Source of the DNA: Cryptomeria japonica
Lineage: Eukaryota; Streptophyta; Pinopsida; Cupressales; Cupressaceae
Length of the DNA stretch: 64,000 nucleotides
Reading direction: 5' to 3'
Assembly (NCBI RefSeq): GCF_030272615.1
Contig: NC_081408.1
Location: 336,628,793 to 336,692,792 of the forward strand
In this document: positions 27,101 through 37,309 of the stretch, piece after piece
Layout of the letters: each line of letters begins with the position of its first letter
How positions within the stretch are numbered: position 1 is the stretch's first letter
Position numbers and translations under genes: made by a program
The notes under the pieces: model-generated
What the model was told of the DNA's origin: nothing
Databases searched by the model: none
The model's input: only the letters and a program-made list of their open reading frames with translations

Positions 27101-28394
27101 AATGAAAGAGGATAAGAACAGAGTTTTTCCAAACTTACAGAAACTGTGTCTAGCCTTAGATTGGATCTCAGACTCTCTTATGGGTATCATTTCAAAAAAT
27201 CTACCGTTTCTCACTCATTTGGATCTTCGAGATGAACCTGTTGAAGAACCGTATGCAGCTGTGGACTTGACAAACTGGGGCATTCAACAAACCAGTGGGT
27301 GTTCAAGATTGCGACACTTGTCGTTGGTTAGAAGCCAGGAGTTTTGTCCTACATCCTTCAAAAGGGTTAATGATCTTGGGATTCTTCTAATGGCAGAAAA
27401 TTGCTCAAATTTGGAAAGTATAAGGCTTGGTGGTTTCTGCCGTATTACAGATGCAGGTTTCCGGGCTATTCTACATGCATGTCCAAACTTGCAAAAGCTT
27501 GAATTGTTGCGCACAACTCAGCTGACAGATCTGGTATTTCATGATATTTCTGCAACTCCCCTTTCTCTAGCTCACGTAAGCTTGAGGTCTTGCGATTTGA
27601 TTACTGATTTTTCTATTATTAATTTGGTATACTGTAAAAACCTACAAGTTCTTGATTTAAAGGGGTGCCGGGGTGTTGGGGATGATGCCCTGAAGGCTGT
27701 CTCATTCCTCACAAAATTGAAAACATTGCAATTGAACAGTTCTGATATCAGTGATCTTGGCTTATCCTATTTAGGAAGTGGCAATGCTCCTCTGGTTTCA
27801 CTCTCTTTGAGAAGCTGTCCAAGAGTAACTCACAGGGGCATATCTTCTCTAGTTGCCGGTTCCCTTGTTCAAACATTGCAAAACCTTGACTTGTCCAATA
27901 TTCCAAATTTAACTGATAATGCAATTAAAGCCTTAGGCAAGAGTGGCGTGCAGATTGTGGAACTTCGACTCCGGGAATGCCCTCGTATTACTGATACATC
28001 TATCATGGTACTGGCATCGATGCAGATTCCGGGCCAAGGATATGGATGCACACTAAGATTATTGGATATATATAATAGTGGCGGTATTACAGAACTTTCA
28101 TTTTTATGGTTCAAAAAGCCTTATTTTTCAAGATTAAGATGGTTGGGCATAGGACTAAACTTGAATGGAGACATTGTAGATACACTTGCAAAGAACCGAC
28201 CATTATTGCGAATATCTCAGGGGCATGAAATAGACCGGGGCCGGCAAGATCTGTCAGATGGCTTTTTCAGGCACGATATTGAGGAAGAAGATGAGCTCGA
28301 GCAGTGGCTGAGAAATGAAGAAGATCAGAATGAGGATGAAGATGAAATTGAACAATGGTTACGAGTGGTTGATGAAGTTGCTCTTCCTTCATAA
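11954..28394 (+). CDS. FBL10: F-box/LRR-repeat protein, FBL10-like (4 exons)
   Basis: Spliced CDS is 11954-12169, 24970-25175, 26071-26170 and 26916-28394, giving 666 aa. All three introns are GT-AG and phases join cleanly (0, 2, 0). The F-box lies at about residues 25-65 (LDQLPMALLQSILSKLD). From about residue 85 to 600 there are irregular leucine-rich repeats of the FBXL type (for example LESIRLGGFCRITDAGF). The last 50 residues are strongly acidic (EEEDELEQWL occurs, with a second EIEQWL). Length and order match Arabidopsis FBL10 (At2g17020, about 650 aa, from memory). By family it should be a substrate receptor of an SCF ubiquitin ligase, binding SKP1 through the F-box; the substrate is unknown. 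No lesion was seen, so I take it as functional. Start choice: first ATG of exon 1, leading directly into the F-box. Confidence 0.9.
15770..16220 (+). pseudogene. LINE reverse transcriptase remnant in intron 1
   Basis: At about 16040-16150 frames read IALCN.VY.IVTKTIANRPKE and LGKIILEEQCGFV, matching the conserved LINE RT segment (RPIALCN-YKI--K-IANRLK and EEQCGFV). Upstream, degenerate text fits the preceding region. Stops and frameshifts throughout. Same strand as the host gene. Confidence 0.6.
18704..18815. repeat. Perfect tandem duplication, 54 bp, period 58
   Basis: 18704-18757 and 18762-18815 are identical, starting CATCCTCTCATTTGTGATGA, separated by 4 bp. Confidence 0.97.
19188..20197 (-). 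repeat. Complete LTR with 16-bp terminal inverted repeats
   Basis: Begins TGTAATGTTCCCACTT and ends AAGTGGGAACATTACA, an exact 16-bp inverted repeat, longer than the usual few bp around TG...CA. Its first 252 bp match 20635-20886 at above 95%. Repeated CCCTTTGAAAG phrases occur at about 19840-19960. Confidence 0.85.
20417..20498. repeat. Four tandem mini-hairpins with constant ACTAA loop
   Basis: Units at 20417, 20439, 20461 and 20484 (period about 22 bp). Each is a stem around the loop ACTAA: ACTC/GAGT, ACATTC/GAATGT, GCACTC/GAGTGC, CATTC/GAATG. Both arms change together while the loop is invariant. Confidence 0.85.
20621..20632 (-). other. Primer-binding site, initiator-tRNA-Met type
   Basis: Minus strand reads TGGTATCAGAGC, the standard plant retrotransposon PBS complementary to the 3' end of initiator methionine tRNA, 2 bp from the LTR start at 20635. 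Confidence 0.9.
20635..20886 (-). repeat. Truncated right LTR
   Basis: Homologous to 19188-19439; similarity stops abruptly after ...TTGATATGAG. The sequence that follows (CCAAGTCACAGAATACGGCG) is unrelated, so the outer 760 bp were lost by deletion or replaced. Confidence 0.85.
21265..21410. repeat. Degenerate ~70-bp tandem repeat
   Basis: Variants of CATGCTAT..GTGAAAGC and of TATGAAAT..AGTACCTCTTGGCA recur about every 70 bp, two to three copies. Confidence 0.5.
22230..23100 (+). repeat. Possible plus-strand LTR remnant
   Basis: A plus-strand TATA box (TATATAAAG, 22368-22376) and an LTR-like terminus (GCGAACATTACA ending at 23100, related to the ...GGGAACATTACA terminus of the neighbouring element). 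No matching start, PBS or purine tract was found, so this is tentative. Confidence 0.3.
23528..23956 (-). CDS. Unrecognised antisense reading frame in intron 1 (about 140 codons)
   Basis: An uninterrupted frame antisense to the host gene. Its composition is protein-like (GTLIIFGSKYVGNAWVKD; LEFTLDGCELNVPIYM; SWSIFDVNVQEHLWTYLN) and not repeat-derived. The nominal first codon is TTG; reading further upstream in frame gives EPPKT and then a TAG, so the 5' end is cut or lost. I do not recognise the family. A partial retrocopy of a cellular gene is the simplest idea, because no intron boundaries are evident and no partner exons are nearby. It overlaps the left arm of a 24-bp inverted repeat, whose right arm lies just outside its 5' end. 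Confidence 0.35.
   Translation of the reverse strand: MKQISSTPLVHGTLIIFGSKYVGNAWVKDAPITQVYRKGDQGMASTFGLLLNLIHPLSSFCFNSKLEFTLDGCELNVPIYMSPLYGGEPTKDNISSSSLFILRFVAFGFPKSTPVLDELLESLYSWSIFDVNVQEHLWTYLN
23785..23993. repeat. 24-bp perfect inverted repeat, 161-bp spacer
   Basis: AGAGAGGGTGGATCAAGTTT plus AGGA (23785-23808) is exactly complementary to 23970-23993. The left arm lies inside the antisense frame, the right arm just 5' of it. Confidence 0.9.
24970..25175 (+). CDS. FBL10: FBL10-like exon 2
   Basis: Follows TTATTGCAG; encodes DLSATLEMLQ onward, first LRRs (LRSLKLDCAQLDDSSIKYL). Ends at CTGCG|GTAGGT, phase 2, the split codon giving Arg. Confidence 0.9.
26071..26170 (+). CDS. FBL10: FBL10-like exon 3
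   Basis: 100 bp between AATCAG|ATCG and TTAGAA|GTAAGC; encodes (R)SLSIELGWIDDKPDIL through RGCSQLE. Too short to appear as an open frame by itself; identified by splice signals and continuity with the FBL10 protein. Confidence 0.88.
26404..26512. repeat. Small foldback (MITE-like) in intron 3
   Basis: TATGCAGGGATCGGAATGCA (26404-26423) pairs with its inverse at 26492-26512 with one mismatch; the AT-rich centre is 67 bp. Weaker symmetry continues outward (ACAAATTGTG / CAATTCGAATTGTG). No target-site duplication established. Confidence 0.7.
26590..26680. repeat. Short CA-rich tract
   Basis: Impure CA/ACACAT repeat in intron 3. Confidence 0.7.
26916..28394 (+). CDS. FBL10: FBL10-like exon 4 (main LRR region and acidic tail)
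   Basis: Follows TTTCTGCAG; 492 codons plus TAA. Encodes most of the leucine-rich repeats and the acidic tail. The near-invariant family phrase DIVDTLAKNRPLLRIS precedes the tail. Confidence 0.93.
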   Translation, partial: SLCLMFDGSPFDNRKFAAIWGLAAPTLKVLDLGYVLEKDVKEIFNLKNSHLSKSLLCHSTIQMKEDKNRVFPNLQKLCLALDWISDSLMGIISKNLPFLTHLDLRDEPVEEPYAAVDLTNWGIQQTSGCSRLRHLSLVRSQEFCPTSFKRVNDLGILLMAENCSNLESIRLGGFCRITDAGFRAILHACPNLQKLELLRTTQLTDLVFHDISATPLSLAHVSLRSCDLITDFSIINLVYCKNLQVLDLKGCRGVGDDALKAVSFLTKLKTLQLNSSDISDLGLSYLGSGNAPLVSLSLRSCPRVTHRGISSLVAGSLVQTLQNLDLSNIPNLTDNAIKALGKSGVQIVELRLRECPRITDTSIMVLASMQIPGQGYGCTLRLLDIYNSGGITELSFLWFKKPYFSRLRWLGIGLNLNGDIVDTLAKNRPLLRISQGHEIDRGRQDLSDGFFRHDIEEEDELEQWLRNEEDQNEDEDEIEQWLRVVDEVALPS

Positions 28395-28700
28395 TTTATG
28401 TATGTATGTCAAATGTAATTTTAAGATATTTTAAGGGGGTGCATCTCGTCTCCCGTGCCCTCTGTTTTATTAAAACCAAAACTGTAAACAATACTATTTG
28501 GCATGAGATATCATGCTTTTATTCCTGTAATATTTATCTGTATTCCTTCAGATATTCTGTGAAGTGTTATGGTACTTAAATTTAAGAGTGCTTAAGAATG
28601 TCTTTATCTTTCGGCACGTTTTTCACTTTGATCGTAGTATCAATATTCTCAGAACCCAGAAATAATAAATTTTCCTAGATTTTCTCTATCATGATTAGTA
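28395..28700 (+). other. Probable 3' UTR of the FBL10-like gene
   Basis: AT-rich; ATAATAAA-like signal at about 28660 is a weak candidate for the poly(A) signal. The true end is not determinable here. Confidence 0.4.
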
Positions 28701-30474
28701 TTGCGTGATACATTCTGCTTGAATATGAAGTAAACACAACAAAGATTTGCTTCAGTTCTAACAGTGCGATATAAATATCTCAAATATTTAGGCAATCTTA
28801 CGATTTGTAGTTTTTAAAGTTTTAAATAATGGGATAAACGATAATAATCATGTAGCAGCAAAATCTAAACAGAAAACTGTTCAACACCTTTTAATAGTAT
28901 TGTAAATATAGTTACTTTTGTGCAAGTCAAAAGGCTTTCGGTTGGTGAAGTTGAAAGGTTCTTAATAATTTCATATACGAGTATTTATAATCAGTATTAA
29001 TCCTTCTTTTATGTTCATGTTTATGTAATCAGCATCTGATCATATTAATCAAATATTGTAATTTATTGTTCAGATGAATTATGAATTATTAAGGATTGAT
29101 ATTAAGATGTTTATTATGTGTTAGTGGGAATTTTCGGTTGTTCAATATATATAATAAAAGAATGTGTTAATGTTCATTATAATAAAATGAATATGTTACT
29201 AAAAGTAAATAAATGATATCGGATGATTACGATTCTTAATATAAACATTAGTAAGATATCGCTTGGCTTGGGAGGACGTGACTCCCAGAATAATTCATGT
29301 CTCTCCCAAACATCGTGGCCTTCACTCCACGATAAAAGAGAGGATCTGTCGTGGAAGTGCAAGGAAGGAGTCATAGGAGAATATAATTTAAAAAAAATCA
29401 GAAATTATCTTCAGCCGAAAAGACCGATATAGCAAACACTACAGAAGTCCGTCTCCTATTCACACGGACAGGTAAGAGAATCAATTCCCTAACTTACTTT
29501 GATCACAGATCTCTATCAGTCATTGTTATTATAATTTTGCACTAGGAACAGCACCAACATTATCAAGGATGCTGGAAATGTATATTGTGAGGTCATATCA
29601 GAATAAGTACTGTTCTGGAAATATATATTGTTTGATTATGTCAGATTTAATGCCGTCTGAGAATATATGTACTGTTTAGTTATATCAGAAATTAATGCTG
29701 TTCTGATCAGCATAAGTTTGTTATTAGAAACTGTTATTAAATCCACCTTGTGTGAGAAGGATGGGGAGAGTATCCATTGGTGACGAGGGGCTTCCATGTG
29801 GTCATAATGACTCACGAAAGTCAAGGAACCAGTTACCCCCTCCATGCCAGTCTCATCAAGATGTAAAGTGTATAAAGGTATAAAGTTTGGAAGGGCAGCA
29901 AACAGGCTCCCAAGTTTAACAAGGGCGTTAGAAGCAACCATCCTTTGGATTTGGTAGACAACTGATCCAAGCTGTCCCTTCAGGACTCTTATACTATAGT
30001 GTTTAAAGGTATAAAGCTTGGGAGGGCAGCAAACATGGCCGCCAAGTCTAGAGAGGGGGATAGAAGCAACCATCCCTTGGGCTTGGTAGACAATGGACCC
30101 AAGCTGCCCCATTCAGGCCTCTTATATTATCTCTCTTACTGTGTCACAAATAGAATAGGTCATACTAATCAGAAATGAATATGTTTGTAGGTGTATATGC
30201 TTCATTGTTGTTGCAGGTTTTCCCTAATCAAGTCAACTGCTCTTCCAGCATAAGGTAAGATCCAATCCAAGTCCTATCTTGGGTTCACAGAATTATGAAT
30301 TGAATGTAGAATAATTAATTGAGTAATATGATAATATTTGATTTAGATTCACTGCTGATAAGTCTAGATAGAGATTGTCTCCGAATTAAGCAAATTGTTT
30401 TTTTCTGAAGTTACAAGTGTACTGAGTTAGATAATTATTGTTAAACAGGTTTATCTCTTGTAGGGAACATTACA
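28700..30474. other. Intergenic, probably LTR-derived
   Basis: No coding domain. The right end (TAGGGAACATTACA, ending at 30474) has the terminus of the LTR family seen at 19188, and internal element sequence seems to follow, so the right part is likely an LTR (element in minus orientation). The left boundary is not visible. Confidence 0.4.
29866..30118. repeat. Tandem duplication, about 130 bp
   Basis: Two diverged copies containing AAAGGTATAAAG(T/C)TTGG, GGGCAGCAAACA, TAGAAGCAACCATCC and CCAAGCTG. The minus frame repeats the peptide GQLGS(I/V)VYQ.Q.MVAS. Confidence 0.85.
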
Positions 30475-31216
30475 AATGAGCCTACCAGAGATCAAGTTTT
30501 GTTGAGTGCAAGACTCCAACATCATAAGGGATGAGGCCTAGATTGTACTCTGAGCAAATTTGGCATAATGGATATCCCTGAGCAAATTTGGCATAATGGA
30601 TATCCCTCAGTCCTTGGCTCTTAGCTCAAAAGGATGAATAATCTTCCATCTTAAAAAAGAAGTGTACATTTTCTAGTCAAGCTTCATTTAATCAACACGT
30701 ATCATCATGTAGTTTTCTTGATAAATCTACAAGTCCTCCTCGCGAGGATCAATTTTAAACAAATCAGTCTTCAAAACATAACCAATATCTTGCACATCAT
30801 CATCACATGGTCTATCCTCCCCATACATTGCAAATCATAATTATATGAGTCAATTATTTCCTTACCAAAAAAATGGAGGGATGTTTCTTGAATATCATCT
30901 ACAATTATTGACACATCTTCAACAAATAGCAACTCTTCTTCTTCCTTTTGTTCCTCCTTACCTAGTTGTATAGGTCTCCTTCGTTGGGATACTAGTACTA
31001 GAGTGCCTCCAAACACTCATCAAAGGGAACAAACTTTAATTCCTCTGACAACCTTTGGTATTTGTTGATTATTTTGGATGCCTCAAATTTGTGCAATAAT
31101 TTTTAATAGGATTCATGTCTTTTTCCTTTCCTAGACCTTCATATCCCTTTGAAGAAAGCCATCTATAATGTTAATTTAATCTTGCATACTAGCAGGATCA
31201 AAGCTCTGACACCAGT
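30475..31216 (-). mobile_element. Interior of a degenerate LTR element
   Basis: Lies between an LTR terminus (30474) and an LTR start (TGTAATGTCACATTC at 31217). A primer-binding site variant TGGTGTCAGAGC (minus strand, 31203-31214) touches the right LTR. Contains a perfect 28-bp tandem duplication (30552-30579, 30580-30607) and an 81-codon acidic minus frame (30771-31016) of no recognised family. Confidence 0.55.
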
Positions 31217-32440
31217 TGTAATGTCACATTCTATAATATTTCCTACTTATGCCTCTAAACAACCATTCTAACACAAAATGATAGTTGCACTGTATTTATA
31301 AATGTTAATTTATCTAAAATAGTAGTTTTTATTAAATCTTATGAAATATAATTTATTTGTGTTTCCTGTTGTGATTTTTCTTCAATTTGTAACAATTTCC
31401 TTTGTATAAATGTCTCTATCTTCTATTCAAGTTATATGATAGCTGTCTATACAATGGGTAATTGCTCCATTTCTGTTGGACAACTCACAATTTAGAAAAA
31501 TGCAGTTTGCGAATGCATACAGTTTTAGAATGAAAGCATCTGTTGAATTAGAGCATAATTTCGCAGTATGAAACCATACATCTGTTACCTATTATCATCA
31601 TTAGTTAAAATTGTGTGACTGCATGTACTTGCAGAGGAGTTTACAACTGTAAAATGAGTATACAAATGTAGAGCGAGCAAGTGTTTGTTTGCATATAATT
31701 GTAAACAAGTGTTGCATGGTGACTAGTTCTAGTCACTGGAATATACTTGAAAGTATGGTAGATAGTAAATGATCAATAAATATTGATTAGTGTATTAATT
31801 CATTTATTCAAAAAATTATAATATAAATTCAAAAAAATATTGACAAGTGATGTATTGGAAGAATTAAAAGAAACCTTCATAATTCGATTTAATCAAATAT
31901 TTTAAATCAATAATAAATTATCAACATGTAAAGATAGACATTGATTAAATTTTAATTAAATTTACAAGCATAATCATAATCATATTCTTGCACTTGTTTC
32001 TGCAGCTATTTGTTTTGGTTATATGTATTAATTTATCTTTTAACTATTTGTGGATGACACTCTCCTTTCCTTTGTAGCATCTTGAATCTTTTGGAGGTAG
32101 ATACAATCAAAACAACTATAACCAAATACACGACATGCTGGAGAAAAACAATAAATAATGAAAAATTGAGCATATACTTTTTTTAATACTAGAAGCCTGC
32201 TCAATGAAGGTCTCAATTGGAGCCCTGTCATGTCTATATCTAATCATTCCATTGTATTGTGGGATGACTCAATCCATCCATTAGGCAAACACCATTTCTA
32301 TGTTGTAAGAAAGCTAAATTATGGGAGGGTAGGTGGTTAACATTGGCAAGGGTAACAATGCTCAAAGTCGTCATTGTTGTTGTTCTAAATTATATGCTTC
32401 CCTATGTTGGTTATGTTGGTTTTATTGCAAAAGATAAAAA
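31217..32440. other. LTR fragment then AT-rich unassigned DNA
   Basis: Starts as LTR (TGTAATGTCACATT...) of the element to its left; the far end cannot be located. No genes seen. Confidence 0.35.
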
Positions 32441-32502
32441 GGATTTCAACAAGTTGTAGAGGGCCAAAGTATGCATCTGTGTCACACTTTGGGCCAACAA
32501 GG

Positions 32503-32568
32503 GGTAGTCCGATTGGACTACCTGAGGGCCGCGTGGTGCCTTTGTGGCTGCAGGAGTCCGGCTGGACT
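32503..32568. repeat. Two palindromes of the form AGTCC-N4-GGACT
   Basis: 32503-32522 GGTAGTCC-GATT-GGACTACC (8-bp stem) and 32555-32568 AGTCC-GGCT-GGACT. A third occurs at 58819-58834 (GAGTCC-AACT-GGACTC) in otherwise different sequence. Confidence 0.75.
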
Positions 32569-32965
32569 ATCGGCTTTATAAACCGAAAATTTGGCCAATC
32601 CCCCTCATTTGCACTTTGAGGAGCTTTGGGAGTTCGACCAAACTACCTAAGGAGCTTATTCTCAGCGCCTAGTTTTCCAGGTAGGTTCATTTTTTTGCTT
32701 TTTTGTTTTGTTTCGTATTTATAATTTAAAAAATTAATATATTTATTGCTATAATTTTTTAATTTTTTAATTTTGTAGTTTATTGATTTTTTGAATAAAT
32801 TTAGAATGAAAACATTAGAAAATGTTTAAAAAAAAATGCACATATACCTATTAAATTAAAAAATATAAATCATTTTCTCATTACCCTTACATATAAACCA
32901 TAAAAAATTATAATCAATACATTAGATAAAAAAAAAAAAATCCTCACTCATAGAAAGACATAGAC

Positions 32966-33470
32966 ACCCACACCCACACCCACACCCACACCCACACCCA
33001 GACTCACGTGCACATACATACAAATATACATACACACGTACATACACATGCATACATAGATGTACATGTCTGTGCATGTGTATGTGTGTGTATGTATGTG
33101 TGTATATCCATGTGTATGTATATATGTACGTGTATATGTATGCACGAGTATATGTATGCATGTGTACATGTATGCACATATGCATTCATGTGTATGTGTA
33201 TGTCGCTGTATGTGTGTGTACACATGTATGTATGTATGTGTCTGTGTGTATGTACACACACACACACACACACACACATACACAGACACATAAACATACA
33301 TACACACATACAAACATACACATACACCAACATGCATATATATAGACATATATGTACACACATACACATACATACATGTTCATACATGTGTATACACACA
33401 TTCATACATACACATGCACATGCCTACATACATGTACACATACACACATACATAAACACACATACACAAT
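32966..33470. repeat. CCCACA run followed by ~470 bp CA/TG microsatellite
   Basis: (CCCACA) x about 6, then mixed ACACAT / GTGTAT / ACATAC sequence in both polarities (CA on one side, TG in the middle). The many long Cys/Val/Tyr or His/Thr frames across it are artefacts. Confidence 0.95.
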
Positions 33471-33686
33471 TAATTCGTATTTAATTTTAATGTTTCTTTA
33501 AATTAATTTGTATCTAATGTTTCAATTACTTCAAATTGTATTTTAAATTACAATTGTATCATTTTCAAATATGTTTGAATTAATTTAAAATAGTTTTTAG
33601 AATTAGTTTGAATTATTTAAAAATAGTTTTGAATAATTAATTTTAACTTAATATTTGCTTTTATTACACATACAAATACTTTCCAC

Positions 33687-35075
33687 ATGGATGATTCTAC
33701 ATCAGATGCTAGTGTTCATCTCGAGGGCACTGACCAGACATCTACACAGTCTGGTCCAATGCCCTCCACTTATAGTTAGTGTAGGGCTTGGCTTTTTGCC
33801 GAGACCATTCTTGCCCTACAACATGCACTAGATCATCTTGATTCCACATTACTTGCCGCCGCTGCCCAAGCAAATAAGGAAGGGGACAAACTATAAGGGA
33901 TCAGTTGGTTTGTATGATTGACACTATTCAAACATATAATCCTTATGATGATATATCTGTTGATTCTTTCTATATATCCCTTTCTCGTAGTGTGGCCGAC
34001 ACAGAGAAATGAGACACCGTGAACAAGGATGTATCTTCCACATAGGTCCATACCATGTTCCCCGATTATTAGGGTCCGAGACAGAAAAAGATTAGGGGTT
34101 ATTTAGATACCAGATGCATTGACCCGATTGTTGCCCCATTCATATATCCTAGATGGTTGGTAACTCATCATATGTGGCCATAGAAGGATGAGTTGCCACT
34201 TTATTTCTGCAAACAATTATTTGTAGAGTTTCATACGGGCCTAGATGTCGATTATATTAGTATACCAACAAATGTTGGACATGGCAGAGGGAGGCTCCGT
34301 GATAAATATAGACAACTTGATGCACCAACGCTCGTTAATAAATGAGCATTAGTTGGTCCAAACCTTTTGGTTCTACCAAAACGTTTGGAGTTATCACAAG
34401 CAGCTAATGTAGTAGCTTATGATGCCAGGCGAGATATCTACTCGAGCATTGCAGAGATTGCCACTTAGGTCAGCCAAATCACACCTGATCATGTTGGGAG
34501 ATATCTCTTACGGTCGCAGACTACCATTCCATGGGCTATAGATGCGACATTCAACAATGACACTGATCCTTACACCCGTGTGGACATACCATCTCCAATT
34601 GACGCTGCATGGTTGACAAAGGTTGATTCTTTGCAGCGGATGAGTGCATTGTTGTTCAGTGACTTATTGGATTCATATATAGCTCTTTCTTCGCTTCTTG
34701 GGATCCCACTCGAGGATGTATCGACACAGGTGATACGACTTGTACACAGAGACGATGGCGGTAGAGCATCTCAGGGTGATATGGGGAAAGAGGAGGGAGT
34801 TCTAGTGCACCCTACAACCCCTTCACCACATACTGATGTTGATCCCACACCTCCTCCTCGGCCTACACCATTTGATCCGACACCTGAGCCACCACGACCT
34901 ACACCGCTGCGGTGTGTGACTTTTACAACTCCTATTTGAGCTCATGGCCACTATACTAGTATGCTCATTCATTGTTTAGAGGATGCATCACTCGATCTAG
35001 ATGTTGACGATGTGTCCTTCCATTCATCTGAGATCAACAGGATTGGGAGAGCCTTCGAGTCTCGTGAGGTACACA
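33687..35075 (+). pseudogene. Decayed coding region of unknown family
   Basis: From an ATG at 33687 a broken reading frame runs about 1.4 kb: MDDSTSDASVHLEG, then after a TAG, AETILALQHALDHLD and an Ala-rich stretch, then frames with LYFCKQLFVEFHTGLDVDYI and AANVVAYDARRDIYSSIAEI, ending in the open stretch 34580-34939 (LLFSDLLDSYIALSSLLGIP, then a Pro/Thr-rich tail). At least five stops and one frameshift. A GAG|GTACAC junction at about 35066 looks like a splice donor. Adjacent repeats suggest a transposon-borne gene, but I do not recognise it. Confidence 0.45.
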
Positions 35076-35330
35076 TTATTTTTTCTATAAGGTCATATCA
35101 TTTATTTGATTTTAAATAGTGGATTTCAACTTCAAAATTGTTAACACAATTTAAATTTTGAATTATTTACGTCCTACTACATTGGAGACATTAGGAGATT
35201 TGTAGCCTCCTTTTGCTCCTGCAAATGGTCACAGTCAGGTACACATTGTTTTTTTCTTTTTCTTTCTGTAAGGTCATATTATTTTATTGTTTTGAAATAC
35301 TGGATTTCAATTTCAAACTTCTTAACACAC
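35067..35330 (+). repeat. Duplicated intron-like segment
   Basis: 35067-35155 and 35236-35330 are about 80% alike: GGTACACATT, T-rich run, AAGGTCATAT, GATTTCAA, TTAACAC. Each starts at a possible splice donor after the decayed gene. Confidence 0.7.
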
Positions 35331-35580
35331 ACACACACATAGGTTTGTGGACCACATTTGAGTTCTTCATCTCGGATACCTGTGGCCCATGCATGCTCTA
35401 CTGGTGCGCATGATGGATTAAACCAAGTAAAATTTGCATGTGCTTACGTTGAAGTAAAATTTCTATACATAGTTAGATAATATTTCTAAACATGTACATG
35501 TACTTTCTTGTGCAGGGAGAGCATTTAGAACATGGATCAGTGGAGGGCCCACCGATCTAGTTTATGTGAATGTGATCATT

Positions 35581-35720
35581 GTTTGATGATATTATATGTA
35601 GAGTGCATGTACTTTTTTTTTACATATATGTATTTGACACTTGTTTGATGAGATTATATGTACATATGAGACACTTGTACATGTTTGTTTATGTACCTGA
35701 CACTTGTTTGATGAGATTAC
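35581..35720. repeat. ~60-bp tandem repeat, 3 copies
   Basis: GACACTTGTTTGATGAGATTA and variants at about 35576, 35636 and 35698. Confidence 0.7.
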
Positions 35721-35819
35721 TTGTTTGTTTATTACACGTGTTTATGAGCCCATATTATATTTTTTATAATTAGTTCAAGCTACATATAGAATTGATCATG
35801 TTATTGTAGATGATAAATC

Positions 35820-36770
35820 TTGATATTAGTTAGTTGAATTGTTGATTTAATAAATTTAATTATTAAATCAATTGGTTAGTTGAATTATTAATTATTAATT
35901 TGATTTAGTTACTTGAATTAATTAATTAAATCAATTAATCGATTAATTAGTTAGTTGAATTGTTAATTGTTCATTTGATTAGCTTAGTTGAATTAAATCG
36001 ATTAATTAAGTGATTCTAATCAATCCAATGAAAATTCAAATTAGTTGATCAAATCAATTCAAATCAAACCAATGAAAATTCAAATCAATCGATCAAATCA
36101 ATTCAAATCAAACCAATGAATCAATCAAAATAAATCAATTCAATTAAGTGATTATAATCAATCCAATGAATCAATCAATCCAAGAAATTAATCAATCCAA
36201 CAAATTTAAATAATTTAATTAAGTGATTGTAATCAATCCAATCAATCAATTAAATTCAAATCAATCGAATTAAATCAAATCAATTAATCAACTCAATTCA
36301 AAATCAATCAATTAATTCAATTCAATTAAATCAAGTGATTCAAATCAATCAAATGAATTAATCAAATCAAATCAAATCAATTAATAAACTCAATTCAAAT
36401 CAATCAATTAATTCAATTCAATTATATTAAGTAATTCAAATCAATCAAATGAATTAACCAAATTAAATCAAATAAATTCAAATCAATCAATTAATTCAAA
36501 TCAATTATATTAAGTGATTCAAATCAATCAAATAAATTAATCAAATTGAATCAAATCAATTAATCAACTCAATTCAAATCAATCAATTAATTCAATTCAA
36601 TTAAGTGATTCAATTCAATTAAGCGATTCAAATCAATTAATTAAGTGACTCTAATTAATCCAATGAAAATTCAAATCAATTGATCAAATCAATTCAAATC
36701 AAACCAATGAATCAATGCAATTAAATGATTTTAATCAATCCAACGAATTTTAATAATTTAATTAACACAA
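35820..36770. repeat. AATC/AATTCAA-rich minisatellite, ~950 bp
   Basis: Continuous low-complexity array of AATCAATTAATT, TCAAATCAATC and AATTAAGTGATT phrases with irregular order; phrases such as ATTAAGTGATTC recur about every 60-130 bp, suggesting a higher-order unit. Confidence 0.85.
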
Positions 36771-36779
36771 TTTTTTTCG

Positions 36780-37300
36780 ATTCAGCTCCTGACTTTGGTA
36801 TTTTTCATATTCAATTTTTTTCCATAGAACTTGCACTGAAAGATCAACATTGCCAATTTGTACAATTTTTTTCAAATCTCCATAGTCAGCACATGTATTT
36901 TTTATACATTGTACAATGTATTCATTTGAACCTTCTAATTTATCACATAGGATAGACTTCACAAACTATGTTGTACTTGCAGGGATGAGTACATTTGGAT
37001 TACTTTTTGATGTTGCCTTTTTATATGACTAGAAATGCAGCTGAAATTCAACGTGATTTCGACAACAAGAAGTTTCACGTACCTTATTGATACACACAAA
37101 ACATGGTCGTAATCCATCAAACATTCTTTGACATATCTTGACATCTGGAAATTCTTGTTTGAATGCTTCAAACAGTTCACTCTGTGTTGTGTCTATAAAC
37201 TGTTTTGGATGTGTAATTTTTGTACCATCTTCATTTCTAATCTATATAGTGTCTCTTCAATTGGAAGAAACATGAGAGTGAATGGTTTAATATTCAATAA
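36780..37300 (-). pseudogene. Cys/His-rich fragment, unknown (transposase-like?)
   Basis: Minus-strand frame reads TTQSELFEAFKQEFPDVKIC, CQRMFDGLRPCFVCINKV, then ETSCCRNHVEFQLHF, stop, then SILCDKLEGSNEYIVQC followed by Cys-containing sequence. The (S/C)CCRxHVE box after a LFxxFKxxxPDxKI box resembles uncharacterised proteins I have seen repeated in plant and animal genomes, which suggests a transposon origin; I cannot name the family. It abuts the truncated gypsy element at about 37310. Confidence 0.35.
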
Positions 37301-37309
37301 CAAGTCTTC

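Noticed and set aside
32922-33484. Several long ORFs on both strands
   Set aside because: All lie across CA/TG microsatellite DNA.
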